DNA of 64,000 nucleotides. Source: Acuticoccus sp. I52.16.1. Lineage in GTDB: Bacteria > Pseudomonadota > Alphaproteobacteria > Rhizobiales > Amorphaceae. Position 1 is the first letter of the stretch. Every line of letters begins with the position of its first letter. Positions 26,948-35,904 of the stretch are shown piece after piece. The DNA lies in assembly GCF_022865125.1 (NCBI RefSeq), contig NZ_CP094828.1, positions 4,271,219 through 4,335,218 of the forward strand. The letters run 5' to 3'. Position numbers and translations under genes: made by a program. The notes below the pieces were generated by a model, which saw nothing but the letters and a program-made list of their open reading frames with translations, did no database searches and was not told the origin of the DNA.

Positions 26948-27777
26948 CAGTTGCCCTCGAAGACCGGCTTCTGCTTCGCGGCGAAGGCGTTGAAGGCGCG
27001 GGTGAAGTCGCCGGTGGTCATGCAGAAGGCCTGCGCCATTGCCTCGGCGTCGATCGCCTCGTCGATGCCCATCGCCCATTCCATCTGCAGCATCTTCTTG
27101 GTGACGCCGTTGGCGAAGGTGGGCCCGGCGACCATCGCGGCCGCCAGCTCGTGCGCGGCGGCGAGCGCGCCGCCGGTGTCGGTCAGGCGGTTGAAGAAGC
27201 CCCAGCGCTCGCCTTCTTCAGCGCCGAGGAAGCGGCCGGTATAGAGCAGCTCCGAGGCGCGGCCCTGGCCGACGATGCGCGGCAGCATCGCGCACGCGCC
27301 CATGTCGCACCCGGCGAGGCCGACGCGGTTGAAGAGGAAGGCGACCTTGGCGCCGGCCCCCGCGACGCGCAGGTCCGAGGCCATGGCGATTATGGCGCCG
27401 GCGCCGGCGCAGATCCCCTCGACCGCCGAGACGATCGGCTGCGGGCAGGCGCGCATCTCCTTGACGAGGTCGCCGGTCATCGTGGTGAAGGCGTGAAGGT
27501 CCGCCGCGCCCATCTTGGTGAGCGGCTCGATGATCTCGAACACGTCGCCGCCGGAGGAGAAGTTGCCGCCGGCGCCGGTGACGACGACCGCCTTGATGTC
27601 CCGGTCGTGGCGCAGGGCGTGGAAGGTGTCGCGCAGTTCGGCGTAGCTGTCGAAGGTGAGCGGGTTCTTGCGCTCGGGGCGGTCGAGGGTGATCGTCGCA
27701 ACGGCGCCCGACACGCACCACTGGAAGTGCGTCGCGGTGAAGGCGCGCAGCGGCGCGGCGATTGCATTGTGGGCCAT
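26947..27777 (-). CDS. Enoyl-CoA hydratase/isomerase family protein
   Basis: A 276-residue crotonase-fold protein. The oxyanion-hole segments are [17 protein letters not shown] and [19 protein letters not shown]. By eye alignment with rat mitochondrial hydratase, the position of Glu144 is not acidic ([11 protein letters not shown]) while the Glu164 equivalent is kept (RASELLYTG), so it may be a ring hydrolase or isomerase rather than a simple hydratase. It overlaps both neighbours by single ATGA junctions within the catabolic operon. Confidence 0.85.
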   Translation of the reverse strand: MAHNAIAAPLRAFTATHFQWCVSGAVATITLDRPERKNPLTFDSYAELRDTFHALRHDRDIKAVVVTGAGGNFSSGGDVFEIIEPLTKMGAADLHAFTTMTGDLVKEMRACPQPIVSAVEGICAGAGAIIAMASDLRVAGAGAKVAFLFNRVGLAGCDMGACAMLPRIVGQGRASELLYTGRFLGAEEGERWGFFNRLTDTGGALAAAHELAAAMVAGPTFANGVTKKMLQMEWAMGIDEAIDAEAMAQAFCMTTGDFTRAFNAFAAKQKPVFEGN

Positions 27778-28292
27778 CAGGCGTCTCCAGTCCGCGTTTT
27801 GGTGGGGCCTTCGGTGGCGGACGTGACCGAGGCTCTGAGATCGCCGAGGCGGTGGTAGAGGTCGCCGAGTGCCGCGGCGTCGAGGCCGCCGACGATCTCG
27901 GCCACCCATTCGGAGTGCTCGGCGGCCATCTCGGCGAAGGCGGTGCGGCCGGCCGGGGTGAGGCTGACGCGCGAGGCGCGGCGGTCGTTCTCCAGCGTCT
28001 CGCGCACGATGAGACCCTCTTGCGTGAGCCGCTCGACGAGGCCGGTGACGTTGCCGTTGGACACCATCATGCGGCGCGACAGCTCGCCCAGCAGGATGCC
28101 CTCGGGCGCGCGCTCGAGCTGCGCCATCAGGTCGAACCGGGGGAGCGTGGTGGCGAAGCGCTCGCGCAGACGCTTGCGGATCTCGCTCTCGATGAGGTTG
28201 CTGACCGCGAGGAGTCGCAGCCACAAACGCAGCTCGGCGCTGTGGTCCTCGCGCGCTTCGCCGGGGGGGACGGCCTCTTCGGACGCGCTCAC
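27777..28292 (-). CDS. MarR family transcriptional regulator
   Basis: A 171-residue winged-helix repressor: [17 protein letters not shown], the recognition region [19 protein letters not shown] and the wing [15 protein letters not shown]. MarR proteins near aryl-CoA pathways commonly bind an aromatic CoA ester and release DNA. GTG start at 28292 overlaps the SDR stop (GTGA). The inverted repeats at 29082, 35697 and 38367 are the probable operators, which would make it autoregulated together with the downstream operon. Confidence 0.87.
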   Translation of the reverse strand: MSASEEAVPPGEAREDHSAELRLWLRLLAVSNLIESEIRKRLRERFATTLPRFDLMAQLERAPEGILLGELSRRMMVSNGNVTGLVERLTQEGLIVRETLENDRRASRVSLTPAGRTAFAEMAAEHSEWVAEIVGGLDAAALGDLYHRLGDLRASVTSATEGPTKTRTGDA

Positions 28293-29059
28293 AGTTCGCC
28301 CCCCGCGACGGCGATGGCCTGGCCCGTGACCGCGCCCGCGGCGGGGCTCGCCAACCACAGGCACGCGGCGGCGACTTCGTCGGGCGTGATCAGCCGGCCC
28401 ATGGGGTTCACCTTGGTGAATTCGGCCAGGAGGTCGGCCCGGTCGCGCCCGGTCTTGGCCTCCAGCGCGTCGAGCGAGCCGGCGACGAGGTCGGTGTCGG
28501 TGAAGCCGGGGCAGACGGCGTTGACGGTGACGCCGCTGCGGGCCAGCTCCTGCGCCAGCGCGCGGGTGAGCCCGACGGCGGCGTGCTTGGCCGCGCAATA
28601 GGCGCCCACGTAGGCGTAGCCCTTGAGCCCGGCGGTGGAGGCGATGGTGATGATCCGCCCGCCGCCGCGCGCCTTCATCGCCGGCACGACGGCTTGCGCG
28701 GCGACGAGCAGCGGCTCGACGTTGAGCGCCATCATCGCCCGCAGCGCGTCGACGGACATTCTGGCGAGCGGCGCGGTGTCGGCCCCGCCGGCGTTGCTCA
28801 CCAGCACGTCGATCGGGCCCGACGCGTCGGCCGCTGCGGCGAGCGCTGCGGTGAGGGCCGCGGCGTCGGTCACGTCGGCGGCTACCGAGGTGGCGGTGGG
28901 GCCGAGCGCTTCGGCGGCGGCCGCGGCGCTCCGGGGCGTTCGGCCGAGCACGGTGACGCGGTCGCCGGCGGCGACGAAGGCGGCCGCGATCGCCCGGCCG
29001 ATGCCGCGGGTGGCACCGGTGACGAGGACGTGACGCGCGGCAGGCTCGGACGAACTCAC
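28289..29059 (-). CDS. Short-chain dehydrogenase/reductase (3-hydroxyacyl-CoA dehydrogenase-like)
   Basis: A 256-residue SDR with [10 protein letters not shown] for NAD(P) binding, the SNAGG turn and the Ser/Tyr/Lys triad (IASTAGLKG and YCAAKHA). The GTG at 29059 is preferred over an ATG at 29110 because the intervening segment overlaps the operator palindrome and lacks the fold. It is the first gene of the SDR-MarR-hydratase-dehydrogenase-ligase-RidA-hydrolase transcript and probably oxidises the beta-hydroxyacyl-CoA intermediate. Confidence 0.85.
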   Translation of the reverse strand: MSSSEPAARHVLVTGATRGIGRAIAAAFVAAGDRVTVLGRTPRSAAAAAEALGPTATSVAADVTDAAALTAALAAAADASGPIDVLVSNAGGADTAPLARMSVDALRAMMALNVEPLLVAAQAVVPAMKARGGGRIITIASTAGLKGYAYVGAYCAAKHAAVGLTRALAQELARSGVTVNAVCPGFTDTDLVAGSLDALEAKTGRDRADLLAEFTKVNPMGRLITPDEVAAACLWLASPAAGAVTGQAIAVAGGEL

Positions 29060-29081
29060 TTCGATTCTCGCTGGGTAATGC

Positions 29082-29093
29082 TTCAAGCTTAAA
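29082..29093. promoter_or_regulatory. Predicted MarR operator upstream of SDR-led operon
   Basis: TTCAAGCTTAAA, an imperfect copy of the inverted repeat TTTAnGCnTAAA shared with 35697 and 38367. It is centred about 29 bases before the first gene of the operon encoding the MarR protein, a typical position for repression. Confidence 0.6.
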
Positions 29094-29173
29094 CTTTCCG
29101 GCCGCACCACGGCAACCGGGTTCGGATCGACCGGCGTCGCGGCCGGTCGATCCCAAGCGTCGCGCCCGCGCCG

Positions 29174-30463
29174 TTACTTGGCGGCGACGGGGGTCGTGGC
29201 GGCCGTCACCGGGGCGGCGGCGTAGCTGGCGCGCTGGCTCGCCGCGGCGAACCCCGCCTTGCCCGCGTAGCCGCCGACGATGGCGGCCCGCTCGGCCTTC
29301 GTCATCACCTCGTCGATGCTCTCGAAGCCCGCGGGGGCGCGCTTCTCGGCCTCGTCGATCACGCGCTCCGGCCCGCCCTTGCGGTTGAGGCGGACGATCT
29401 CGGCGGTCTTGGGCCGGCGGTCCGCCTCGTAGGCGTGCAGCGCCTGGCGCGGGTGCTCGGCCTTCTGCAGCGCATCGGCGAGCGCTCGCGCGTCGAGGAT
29501 CGCCTGCGACGCGCCGTTGGAGCCGACCGGGTACATCGGGTGCGCGGCGTCGCCCAGGAGCGTGACGCGCCCGAAGGTCCAGCGCGGCAGCGGATCGCGG
29601 TCGCACATCGGGTACTCGAACGCCTGCGCCGTCGCGGCGACGAGGGCATTGACGTCATAGTCCGGGATCTTGAAGCGCTTGGCGTAGGGGATCACCAGCG
29701 AGCGCTGCGCCGGGCGCGACCAGCTCTCCTTGGGGGGCGGCGAGGTCTCACCGTCGGCCATCTTGATGTTGACCACCCAGTTCATGAGCTGCTTGCCGCC
29801 CTCGGCATGCGCGATCGGGTAGAGGACGAACTTCGCCCCCATGCCGCCGCCGATCGCCATCGTGCGGCCGTCGCGCCAGGGCGTGAACTCGGTCGCGCCG
29901 CGCCACATGACGACGCCGTTCCACTTCGGCGGCCCCTCGTTCGGATAGAACGTGCGCCGGCCGACCGAATGGATCCCGTCGGAGCAGACGAGGACGTCGC
30001 CGCGTGCGGTGTGGCCGGGGCCGCCCAGCACCGAGTCGACGAAGTGGGCGGTGATGCCGCCCTCGTCCTCGATGAAGCCGGCGAGGCCGAGGCCGCAGCG
30101 GATCGCGTCCGGCCCCAGCCGTTCGATCACCGCGTCGTAGAGCACCTTCTGCAGGCGGCCGCGGTGGATCGAGAACTGCGGCACCGGGTGACCGGCGTCG
30201 ATCCCGCGCGGCTCGCGCCAGACCTCCTGGCCGTAGCGGTTGTAATAATAGAGCTCGCGCGTGCGCGGCGCGACGGCGTCGAGCGCCGGGAGGAGGCCGA
30301 TCTCGGCCAGCTCGCGGATCGCGTGGGGGAGCGTGTTGATGCCCACGCCCACCTCGCGCACCTGCGGCGACTGTTCGTAGATCGTGGCGCGGATGCCGCG
30401 GCGGTGCAGCATCAGCGCGGTGGTGAGGCCGCCGATACCGGCGCCGGCGATCAAGACCTTCAT
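29174..30463 (-). CDS. FAD-dependent aromatic monooxygenase
   Basis: A 429-residue class A flavoprotein hydroxylase. The Rossmann motif is LIAGAGIGGLTTALML at the N-terminus, the second FAD motif is LLGDAAHPMYPVGSNGASQA, and the family DG segment is CSDGIHSVGR. It resembles salicylate-hydroxylase-like and PhzS-like flavin oxidoreductases. The substrate is unknown; an aromatic acid related to the CoA pathway is inferred from context. It is followed upstream (13 bases) by the cupin gene, so the two are probably a pair. The C-terminal 20 residues are Ala/Thr rich. Confidence 0.82.
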   Translation of the reverse strand: MKVLIAGAGIGGLTTALMLHRRGIRATIYEQSPQVREVGVGINTLPHAIRELAEIGLLPALDAVAPRTRELYYYNRYGQEVWREPRGIDAGHPVPQFSIHRGRLQKVLYDAVIERLGPDAIRCGLGLAGFIEDEGGITAHFVDSVLGGPGHTARGDVLVCSDGIHSVGRRTFYPNEGPPKWNGVVMWRGATEFTPWRDGRTMAIGGGMGAKFVLYPIAHAEGGKQLMNWVVNIKMADGETSPPPKESWSRPAQRSLVIPYAKRFKIPDYDVNALVAATAQAFEYPMCDRDPLPRWTFGRVTLLGDAAHPMYPVGSNGASQAILDARALADALQKAEHPRQALHAYEADRRPKTAEIVRLNRKGGPERVIDEAEKRAPAGFESIDEVMTKAERAAIVGGYAGKAGFAAASQRASYAAAPVTAATTPVAAK

Positions 30464-30476
30464 CGGTGCACCTCCC

Positions 30477-30932
30477 TCAAGCGGCGTCGGGCGGGGGCAG
30501 GAAGTCGACCTCGTGCTTGGCCGAGACGGCGACGACCTCCGCCGGGTCCGCCTCGGGCCCCAGATTGTGCAACGCCCAGAAGAGATCGTACAGCCGTGCC
30601 GCCGGGGTCACCCAGAACACGCACTTCACCGGCGCTTCGGACTTGTTGAAGAGCCCGTGCGGGCGCCCGCGGGGAAGGCGGATGAGATCGCCCGGTTCGG
30701 CAAACCCCTCGGTGCCTTCCAGCACCGTCGTGAGCTTGCCCTCCAGCATGTAGATGAACTCGTCCTGCGTCGGGTGGATGTGCGGCGGCACGAAGGTCCC
30801 CGGCGGGAAGGTCGCGTGCCAGGAGAGGCAGGCTTCGGTCAGCTGCTTGGGCACGTAGATCTGGCCCAGGATGTTCCAGACGATCCCGTCCATGCCCTCG
30901 CCGTGCTTGGTGACGCCGGCTGTCATTGTCAT
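30477..30932 (-). CDS. Single-domain cupin protein
   Basis: A 151-residue cupin. Motif 1 is PPHIHPTQDEFIYMLEGKLT, with two His and a Glu as metal ligands, and motif 2 is GDLIRLPRGRPHGLFN with the last His. It could be a small metal oxygenase or isomerase, or a sensor. It is too short for a bicupin gentisate dioxygenase. AAGGAG precedes the ATG at 30932 by about eight bases. It lies between livF and the FAD monooxygenase on one strand. Confidence 0.8.
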   Translation of the reverse strand: MTMTAGVTKHGEGMDGIVWNILGQIYVPKQLTEACLSWHATFPPGTFVPPHIHPTQDEFIYMLEGKLTTVLEGTEGFAEPGDLIRLPRGRPHGLFNKSEAPVKCVFWVTPAARLYDLFWALHNLGPEADPAEVVAVSAKHEVDFLPPPDAA

Positions 30933-30950
30933 TGGGGCGTTCTCCTTGGT

Positions 30951-31646
30951 TCAAACATGCAGGAATCGGTCCTTGATGTCGGGGGTCGCCCGGAGGTCGG
31001 CGGTGGTGCCTTCCCAGGCGATGCGGCCCTTCTCGATGACGACGTGACGGTCGGCGAACTTGGCGAGCGCGTCGACGTTCTTGTCGATCACGAGGATGGC
31101 TTCGCCGGCGGCCTTGATGGCCTTCAGGCAGTCCCAGATCTCCTCGCGGATCAGGGGGGCGAGGCCTTCGGTCGCCTCGTCCAGGACGACGAGGCGGGGG
31201 TTGGTCATGAGCGCGCGGCCGATCGCGAGCATCTGCTGTTCGCCTCCCGAGAGCTGGTTGCCCATGTTGCGCCGCCGCTCCTGGAGGCGCGGAAAGAGGC
31301 TGTAGACGCTGTCGAGCGTCCAGCGCGACGTGCCCTCGTTGCGGTGCGTGGCGACGAGGTTCTCCTCGACGTTGAGCGTCGGGAAGATCTGCCGCCCCTC
31401 CGGCACCAGGCCGAGGCCGTGGCGGGCGACGACGTGCGGCGCCTTGCCGGTGACGTCGTCGCCGTCGATGGTGATGCGCCCGCCGGCGGGCTTCAACAGG
31501 CCGAAGATGGATTTGACCGTCGTGGTCTTGCCCATCCCGTTTCGGCCGAGGAGCGTCACCACCTCGCCGGCCTCCACCCGCAGGTCGATCCCGAAGAGGA
31601 TGCGCGACTGGCCGTAGGCGGCTTCCAGACCCTCGACGACGAGCAT
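30951..31646 (-). CDS. livF: Branched-chain-type ABC transporter ATP-binding protein LivF
   Basis: A 231-residue ATPase: Walker A GRNGMGKTTT, ABC signature LSGGEQQ, Walker B RLVVLDEATEGLAP. LivF type is shown by short length and the GLVPEGRQIFPTL segment. It works with LivG, LivM, LivH and the binding protein encoded upstream. Its ATG overlaps the livG stop (ATGA). In this island the importer probably takes up an aromatic acid rather than leucine. Confidence 0.9.
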   Translation of the reverse strand: MLVVEGLEAAYGQSRILFGIDLRVEAGEVVTLLGRNGMGKTTTVKSIFGLLKPAGGRITIDGDDVTGKAPHVVARHGLGLVPEGRQIFPTLNVEENLVATHRNEGTSRWTLDSVYSLFPRLQERRRNMGNQLSGGEQQMLAIGRALMTNPRLVVLDEATEGLAPLIREEIWDCLKAIKAAGEAILVIDKNVDALAKFADRHVVIEKGRIAWEGTTADLRATPDIKDRFLHV

Positions 31647-32392
31647 CAGGCTTCCTCCCCGAGGTAGGCGGCGCGCACGTCCGGGTCGGCGCGGACCGTC
31701 GCCGGGTCGCCGGTCGCGATCAGCCGGCCGTAGACCAGCACCGAAACGCGGTCGGCGAGCGCGAAGACGGCCTCCATGTCGTGCTCGATGAGGACGATCG
31801 TGTGGGTCGATTTCAGCTCGCGCATGAGGTCGACCAGGACGGCGCCTTCCTCGTGCCCGGTGCCGGCGAGCGGCTCGTCGAGAAGCAGCATCTTCGCGCC
31901 GGTGGCGAGCGCGATGGCGATCTCGAGCTGGCGCTTCTCGCCGTGAGAGAGGTCGCCGGCGCGGCGGTGGGCGCGGTCGGCGATGCCGACGCGGGCGAGC
32001 GCGGCCATCGCCTGATCGTTGAGGTCCCGCTCGCCGGCCGCCGGGGCGAGGAAGCGGAACGAGGAGCCGGAGCGCGCCTGCACGGCGGTGGCGGCGTTCT
32101 CGAGCACCGTGAACCCGTCGAGGATCGAGGTGATCTGGAACGAGCGGGCGAGCCCCCGGCGCACGCGCGCCACCATGGGAAGGCGGGTGATGTCCGCGCC
32201 GGCGAAGGAGACGCGGCCCGAATCGCTCTTCAGCGAGCCGGAGAGCTGGTGGATCAGCGTCGTCTTGCCGGCGCCGTTGGGGCCGATGATGGCGTGCAGC
32301 TCGCCCTCCGGCACGTCCAGCGAGATGCCGTCGGTGACGGCGAGGGCGCCGAACGACTTCCTCAGGTCGCGGATCGACAGGAGCGCGGTCAC
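31646..32392 (-). CDS. livG: Branched-chain-type ABC transporter ATP-binding protein LivG
   Basis: A 248-residue ATPase: Walker A GPNGAGKTTL, signature LSHGEKRQLEIA, Walker B MLLLDEPLAGTGHEE, and the LivG C-terminal block MEAVFALADRVSVL. GTG start at 32392 overlaps the livM stop (GTGA). It pairs with LivF as the nucleotide-binding dimer of the same importer. Confidence 0.92.
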   Translation of the reverse strand: MTALLSIRDLRKSFGALAVTDGISLDVPEGELHAIIGPNGAGKTTLIHQLSGSLKSDSGRVSFAGADITRLPMVARVRRGLARSFQITSILDGFTVLENAATAVQARSGSSFRFLAPAAGERDLNDQAMAALARVGIADRAHRRAGDLSHGEKRQLEIAIALATGAKMLLLDEPLAGTGHEEGAVLVDLMRELKSTHTIVLIEHDMEAVFALADRVSVLVYGRLIATGDPATVRADPDVRAAYLGEEA

Positions 32393-33408
32393 GCGCGGCC
32401 CCCGAAGATGCGGCCCACGAGCCCCGCCATCCCGCCGCGTGTGAAGAGGACGAGGAGGATGATGAGCGCGCCGAAGACGAGGTGCCAGTGCTCCCACGTC
32501 GAGGACAGCACCTCCTCGAGGATGAGGTAGCCGGCAGCGCCCGCGATGGCGCCCGCCAGCGTTCCCATGCCGCCCAGCACGACCATGACGATGAGCTCGC
32601 CCGAGCGCTGCCACGTCATGAAAGCCGGGGAGACGAACTCGGTCTGGTTGGCGAGGAGGACACCCGCGATCCCGCACAGCGCCCCGGCGACGACGTACGC
32701 CGTCAACTGGTAGCGGAACGGCGCGAAGCCGATCGCCTGCATGCGCATCGCATTGTCGCGCGTGCCGCGCAGCACGCGGCCGAAGCGCGACGCGACGACC
32801 ATGCGCAGGAGGAAGAAGGCCGCCGCCAGGACGACGAGCGCGAGATAGTAGAACGCGACGTCGTTCTCGAACACGCTCTGGCCGAAGAGGGTGGAGCGGT
32901 GCTGCAAGGTCAGCCCGTCGTCGCCGCCGTAGGCCGACAGGGAGACGAAGAAGAAATACGCCATCTGCCCGAACGCCAGCGTGATCATGATGAAGTAGAC
33001 GCCCTTGGTCCGCAGCGAGATCGCCCCGGTGACGAGCGCGAAGAGGCCCGAGCCGAGCACCGCGACGATCATCTGCAGGAGGACGTCGTCGACGCCCGCG
33101 GTGGCGAGGATCGCGACCGCGTAGGCGCCGAAGCCCAGGAAGGCGGCATGACCGAAGGAGACCATCGCGCCGAAGCCGAGCACCAGGTCGAGCGACAGGG
33201 CGGCGATCGCGAAGATGAGGATGCGCGTCGCGGTGACGACGAGGAACGGGTCGCCGATGGCGGTTGCGACCGGCGGCAGCGCAGCGAACAGCGCCAGGAG
33301 GATCACCCCGGCAACGAGCGCGCCGCGGGCGGCGAGGCGCGGCCGGCGCGCATCGGCAGCGACGGCGTCGTCGATCGCGGGGCTGGCGGCGGGGTCGGTC
33401 GCGCTCAC
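32389..33408 (-). CDS. livM: Branched-chain-type ABC transporter permease LivM
   Basis: A 339-residue permease with about nine hydrophobic helices and the LivM landmark LDLVLGFGAMVSFGHAAFLGFGAY, here cited only by its centre at about residues 70-92. A second landmark, VVLGGMGTLAGAIAGA, lies near the C-terminus. GTG start at 33408 overlaps the livH stop. Inner membrane, partner of LivH. Confidence 0.9.
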   Translation of the reverse strand: MSATDPAASPAIDDAVAADARRPRLAARGALVAGVILLALFAALPPVATAIGDPFLVVTATRILIFAIAALSLDLVLGFGAMVSFGHAAFLGFGAYAVAILATAGVDDVLLQMIVAVLGSGLFALVTGAISLRTKGVYFIMITLAFGQMAYFFFVSLSAYGGDDGLTLQHRSTLFGQSVFENDVAFYYLALVVLAAAFFLLRMVVASRFGRVLRGTRDNAMRMQAIGFAPFRYQLTAYVVAGALCGIAGVLLANQTEFVSPAFMTWQRSGELIVMVVLGGMGTLAGAIAGAAGYLILEEVLSSTWEHWHLVFGALIILLVLFTRGGMAGLVGRIFGGRA

Positions 33409-34328
33409 GCGGCGCCCTTCTTGGGGAAGAGGCCGGTGGGGCGCGCGAACAGCACGGCGGCCATCAGGATGTAGATCAGCATCGGGGCGAGGGTGCGGCC
33501 GGTCTGCGCGGCGGCGGCCGGATCCATGAGGCTCCTGAGGACGATGGGGCCGAAGGTGCGGCCCACCGTGTCGACCACGCCGACGAGGATCGCCGCGACG
33601 AACGCACCGCGGATCGAGCCGACGCCGCCGATGACGATGACGACGAAGGTGAGGATGAGGACGTTGTTGCCCATCCCCGGCTCGACCGAGAGGATCGGCG
33701 CGACCATGGCGCCGGCGAACCCTGCGAGCATCGCGCCGAGGCCGAAGACCAGCATGAAGAGGCGCTTCACGTCGACGCCGAGGGCCGAGACCATCGGCGC
33801 GTTGGTGGCGCCCGCGCGCAGGAGCATGCCGATGCGCGTGCGGCTGACGAGCACCCACAGCCCGACCGCCGTGAGAAGGCCGGCCGCGATGATGACGATG
33901 CGGAAGACCGGGTAGCGCAGCGGCCCGACCAGCGGGATCGAGCCCGAGAGGATGTCCGGGATCGGCACGGAGAGGGGCGCGGCACCCCAGATCATCTTCA
34001 CCCCCTCGTTGAGGATGAGGATGAGGCCGAACGTCGCCAGAACCTGCTCGAGGTGATCGCGGTCGTAGAGGTGGGCGAAGATCAGCCGTTCCAGCGCGAT
34101 GCCGAAGAGGAGCGCGGCCGGCAGCGCGATCGCGAGGCCGAGGAAGAAGTCGCCCGTCCACGCGGTGAACGTCGCGGTGAGGTAGGCGCCGACCATGTAG
34201 AGCACGCCGTGCGCGAGGTTGATGAGGTCCATGATCCCGAAGATCAGGGTCAGCCCCGCGGCGACGAGGAACAAGAGGATGCCGAACTGAAGCCCGTTCA
34301 GCGCCTGGAGCAGAAGAAGATTGGTCAT
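33405..34328 (-). CDS. livH: Branched-chain-type ABC transporter permease LivH
   Basis: A 307-residue permease starting NLLLLQALNGLQFGILLFL, with the LivH landmarks GIMDLINLAHGVLYMVGAY and VIVIGGVGSIRGAFVAAILV. About eight membrane segments are visible. A 94-base gap separates it from the binding-protein gene; the two are likely one transcript, since binding proteins are often followed by such a gap with a processing hairpin, though none is evident here. Confidence 0.9.
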   Translation of the reverse strand: MTNLLLLQALNGLQFGILLFLVAAGLTLIFGIMDLINLAHGVLYMVGAYLTATFTAWTGDFFLGLAIALPAALLFGIALERLIFAHLYDRDHLEQVLATFGLILILNEGVKMIWGAAPLSVPIPDILSGSIPLVGPLRYPVFRIVIIAAGLLTAVGLWVLVSRTRIGMLLRAGATNAPMVSALGVDVKRLFMLVFGLGAMLAGFAGAMVAPILSVEPGMGNNVLILTFVVIVIGGVGSIRGAFVAAILVGVVDTVGRTFGPIVLRSLMDPAAAAQTGRTLAPMLIYILMAAVLFARPTGLFPKKGAA

Positions 34329-34422
34329 CGGTGCGTCATCGGCGACGGGCGGATGTCCTCGGGCATCTTGGCAAGATCAGGTGGGGCCGACCGGGCGGAC
34401 CCGGCCGGCATGGCGGTTGCGA

Positions 34423-35595
34423 TTACTCGGCCATCTCGCACTGGTCGGCGTAGTTGTCGACGTAGTCGTCGAAGATCTTCTCGGAGATCCGCGTCTCGTA
34501 CTTGCCGTCGTCGCGCTTGGCGACCTTCACCAGATAGAAGTCCTGGATCGGATAGTGGTTGTGGCCGAACTTGAAGTCCCCGCGCAGCGAGGTGATGTCG
34601 GCGGCCATCAGGCCCTTGCGGATCGCGTCGGAGTCCGACACGTCGCCGCCGGCGGCCTTGATGGCGCTGTCGATCAGCTGGGCCGCGTCGTAGGCCTGCA
34701 TGGCGTAGGTGCCGGGTACCGCACCGTACTTCTCCTCATAGGCCGCGACGAAGGCCTTGGAGGCCTCGTTGTCGAGGTCCGGCGCCCAGTTGGCGCCGCC
34801 GAAGAAGCCGACCGCGGCGTCCTGCTGCGCCGGCAGCGTCGTCTCGTCGACCGTGAAGGCGGACAGGAACGGGATGTTGTCCAGCCCCGCCTGGCGGTAC
34901 TGCTTGACGAGGTTCACACCCATGCCGCCGGGCATGAAGGTGTAGATCGCGTCGGGCTGGTAGGCGGCGATCTGCGCCAGCTCCGCTGAGAAGTCGAGCT
35001 GGCCGAGCGGCACGAACACCTCGCCCACGACCTCGCCCTCGTAGGAGTGCTTGAAGCCGGCGAGCGCGTCCTTGCCGGCCTGGTAGTTCGGCGCCATCAG
35101 GAAGACGCGGCCGAAGCCCTGGTCCTGCGCGTACTTGCCCAGCACCTCGTGCACCTGGTCGTTCTGATAGGAGGCGACGAAGAGGTTCGGATTGCACTCC
35201 GAACCGGCGAAGGTCGACGTGCCGGCGTTGGGGCTGATCAGGAAGGCGCCCGCGTCCGTCACCGGCTTGGCGATCGCCATCATGATGTTGGAGAAGATCG
35301 GGCCGACGACGAAGTTCGCGCCGTCGCGCTCGACCAGCTCGCGGGCCTTGGTGGCGGCGACGTCCGGCTTCAGCTCGTCGTCGACGACCACGATCTCGGT
35401 CGGGATGCCGCCGAGCTGGCCGCCCATCTCTTCCACCGCCAGCTCGAAGCCGTTCTTGGCCTGCTCGCCCAGCACCGCCGGCGGGCCGGACAGGGTGACC
35501 ATCACGCCGACCTTGACGCCGTCCTGCGCCACGGCGGCACCGGCGAGCATCGTCGTCGCCAGGGCGGCGGCGGCGAGTGTGCGAATTGTCCTCAT
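34423..35595 (-). CDS. ABC transporter periplasmic substrate-binding protein (LivK-like, Peripla_BP_6)
   Basis: A 390-residue periplasmic protein. Signal peptide MRTIRTLAAAALATTMLAGA is cleaved near AVAQDG, and the mature part begins KVGVMVTLSGPPAVLGEQA, typical of type I binding proteins of the aliphatic-amide/aromatic branch. The ATG at 35595 follows GAGACGAGG. It is the first gene of the importer operon; the operator at 35697 lies about 100 bases upstream. Ligand inferred to be an aromatic acid. Confidence 0.88.
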   Translation of the reverse strand: MRTIRTLAAAALATTMLAGAAVAQDGVKVGVMVTLSGPPAVLGEQAKNGFELAVEEMGGQLGGIPTEIVVVDDELKPDVAATKARELVERDGANFVVGPIFSNIMMAIAKPVTDAGAFLISPNAGTSTFAGSECNPNLFVASYQNDQVHEVLGKYAQDQGFGRVFLMAPNYQAGKDALAGFKHSYEGEVVGEVFVPLGQLDFSAELAQIAAYQPDAIYTFMPGGMGVNLVKQYRQAGLDNIPFLSAFTVDETTLPAQQDAAVGFFGGANWAPDLDNEASKAFVAAYEEKYGAVPGTYAMQAYDAAQLIDSAIKAAGGDVSDSDAIRKGLMAADITSLRGDFKFGHNHYPIQDFYLVKVAKRDDGKYETRISEKIFDDYVDNYADQCEMAE

Positions 35596-35904
35596 CCTCG
35601 TCTCTCCAACCAGTTGTTTGATCGCGACCTTAAGGCTTGTTGACGGTGAGCGCATCAGACCTTGCGTGCCGGATGCCCGAGGCCGTTGGGAATTACTTTA
35701 CGCATAAAATAATTGCCGGCAACAGGGGGCACCCACGATGGTGAACGTCTCACACACTATGGCGCAACAAATGGCGCGGTGCCGAAAGACCGGGCGCGTC
35801 CTGCCGCGCGACCGGGCGAATGCGGGTGAATACGGGTCGGCCGCGCGGGATATCAGCGATCCGACCCGGCGGCCCACGGTGCGTGGGACCGCGCCCCACG
35901 CGTG
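35596..35904. other. Intergenic region carrying importer promoter
   Basis: 309 bases between the binding-protein start and the stop of the two-domain oxygenase. It holds a predicted operator (35697-35708) in a locally AT-rich stretch (about 35690-35715) likely to contain the promoter. No gene and no convincing terminator for the upstream oxygenase were seen. Confidence 0.6.
35697..35708. promoter_or_regulatory. Predicted MarR operator upstream of ABC importer operon
   Basis: TTTACGCATAAA fits the inverted repeat TTTAnGCnTAAA exactly on both arms. It lies about 100 bases before the start of the binding-protein gene in an AT-rich patch. Confidence 0.65.

Noticed and set aside
24152-27244. A 1030-codon plus-strand open frame across the ligase and dehydrogenase genes
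   Set aside because: Low-complexity composition and full overlap with well-supported minus-strand genes show it is an antisense shadow.
30477-30932. Cupin as a ring-cleaving gentisate dioxygenase
   Set aside because: Single cupin domain of 151 residues; gentisate dioxygenases are bicupins of about 350 residues.
35630-35641. TTAAGGCTTGTT, a possible fourth MarR operator close to the binding-protein start
   Set aside because: Only the left arm and centre fit; the right arm does not, so it was not counted with the three good copies.
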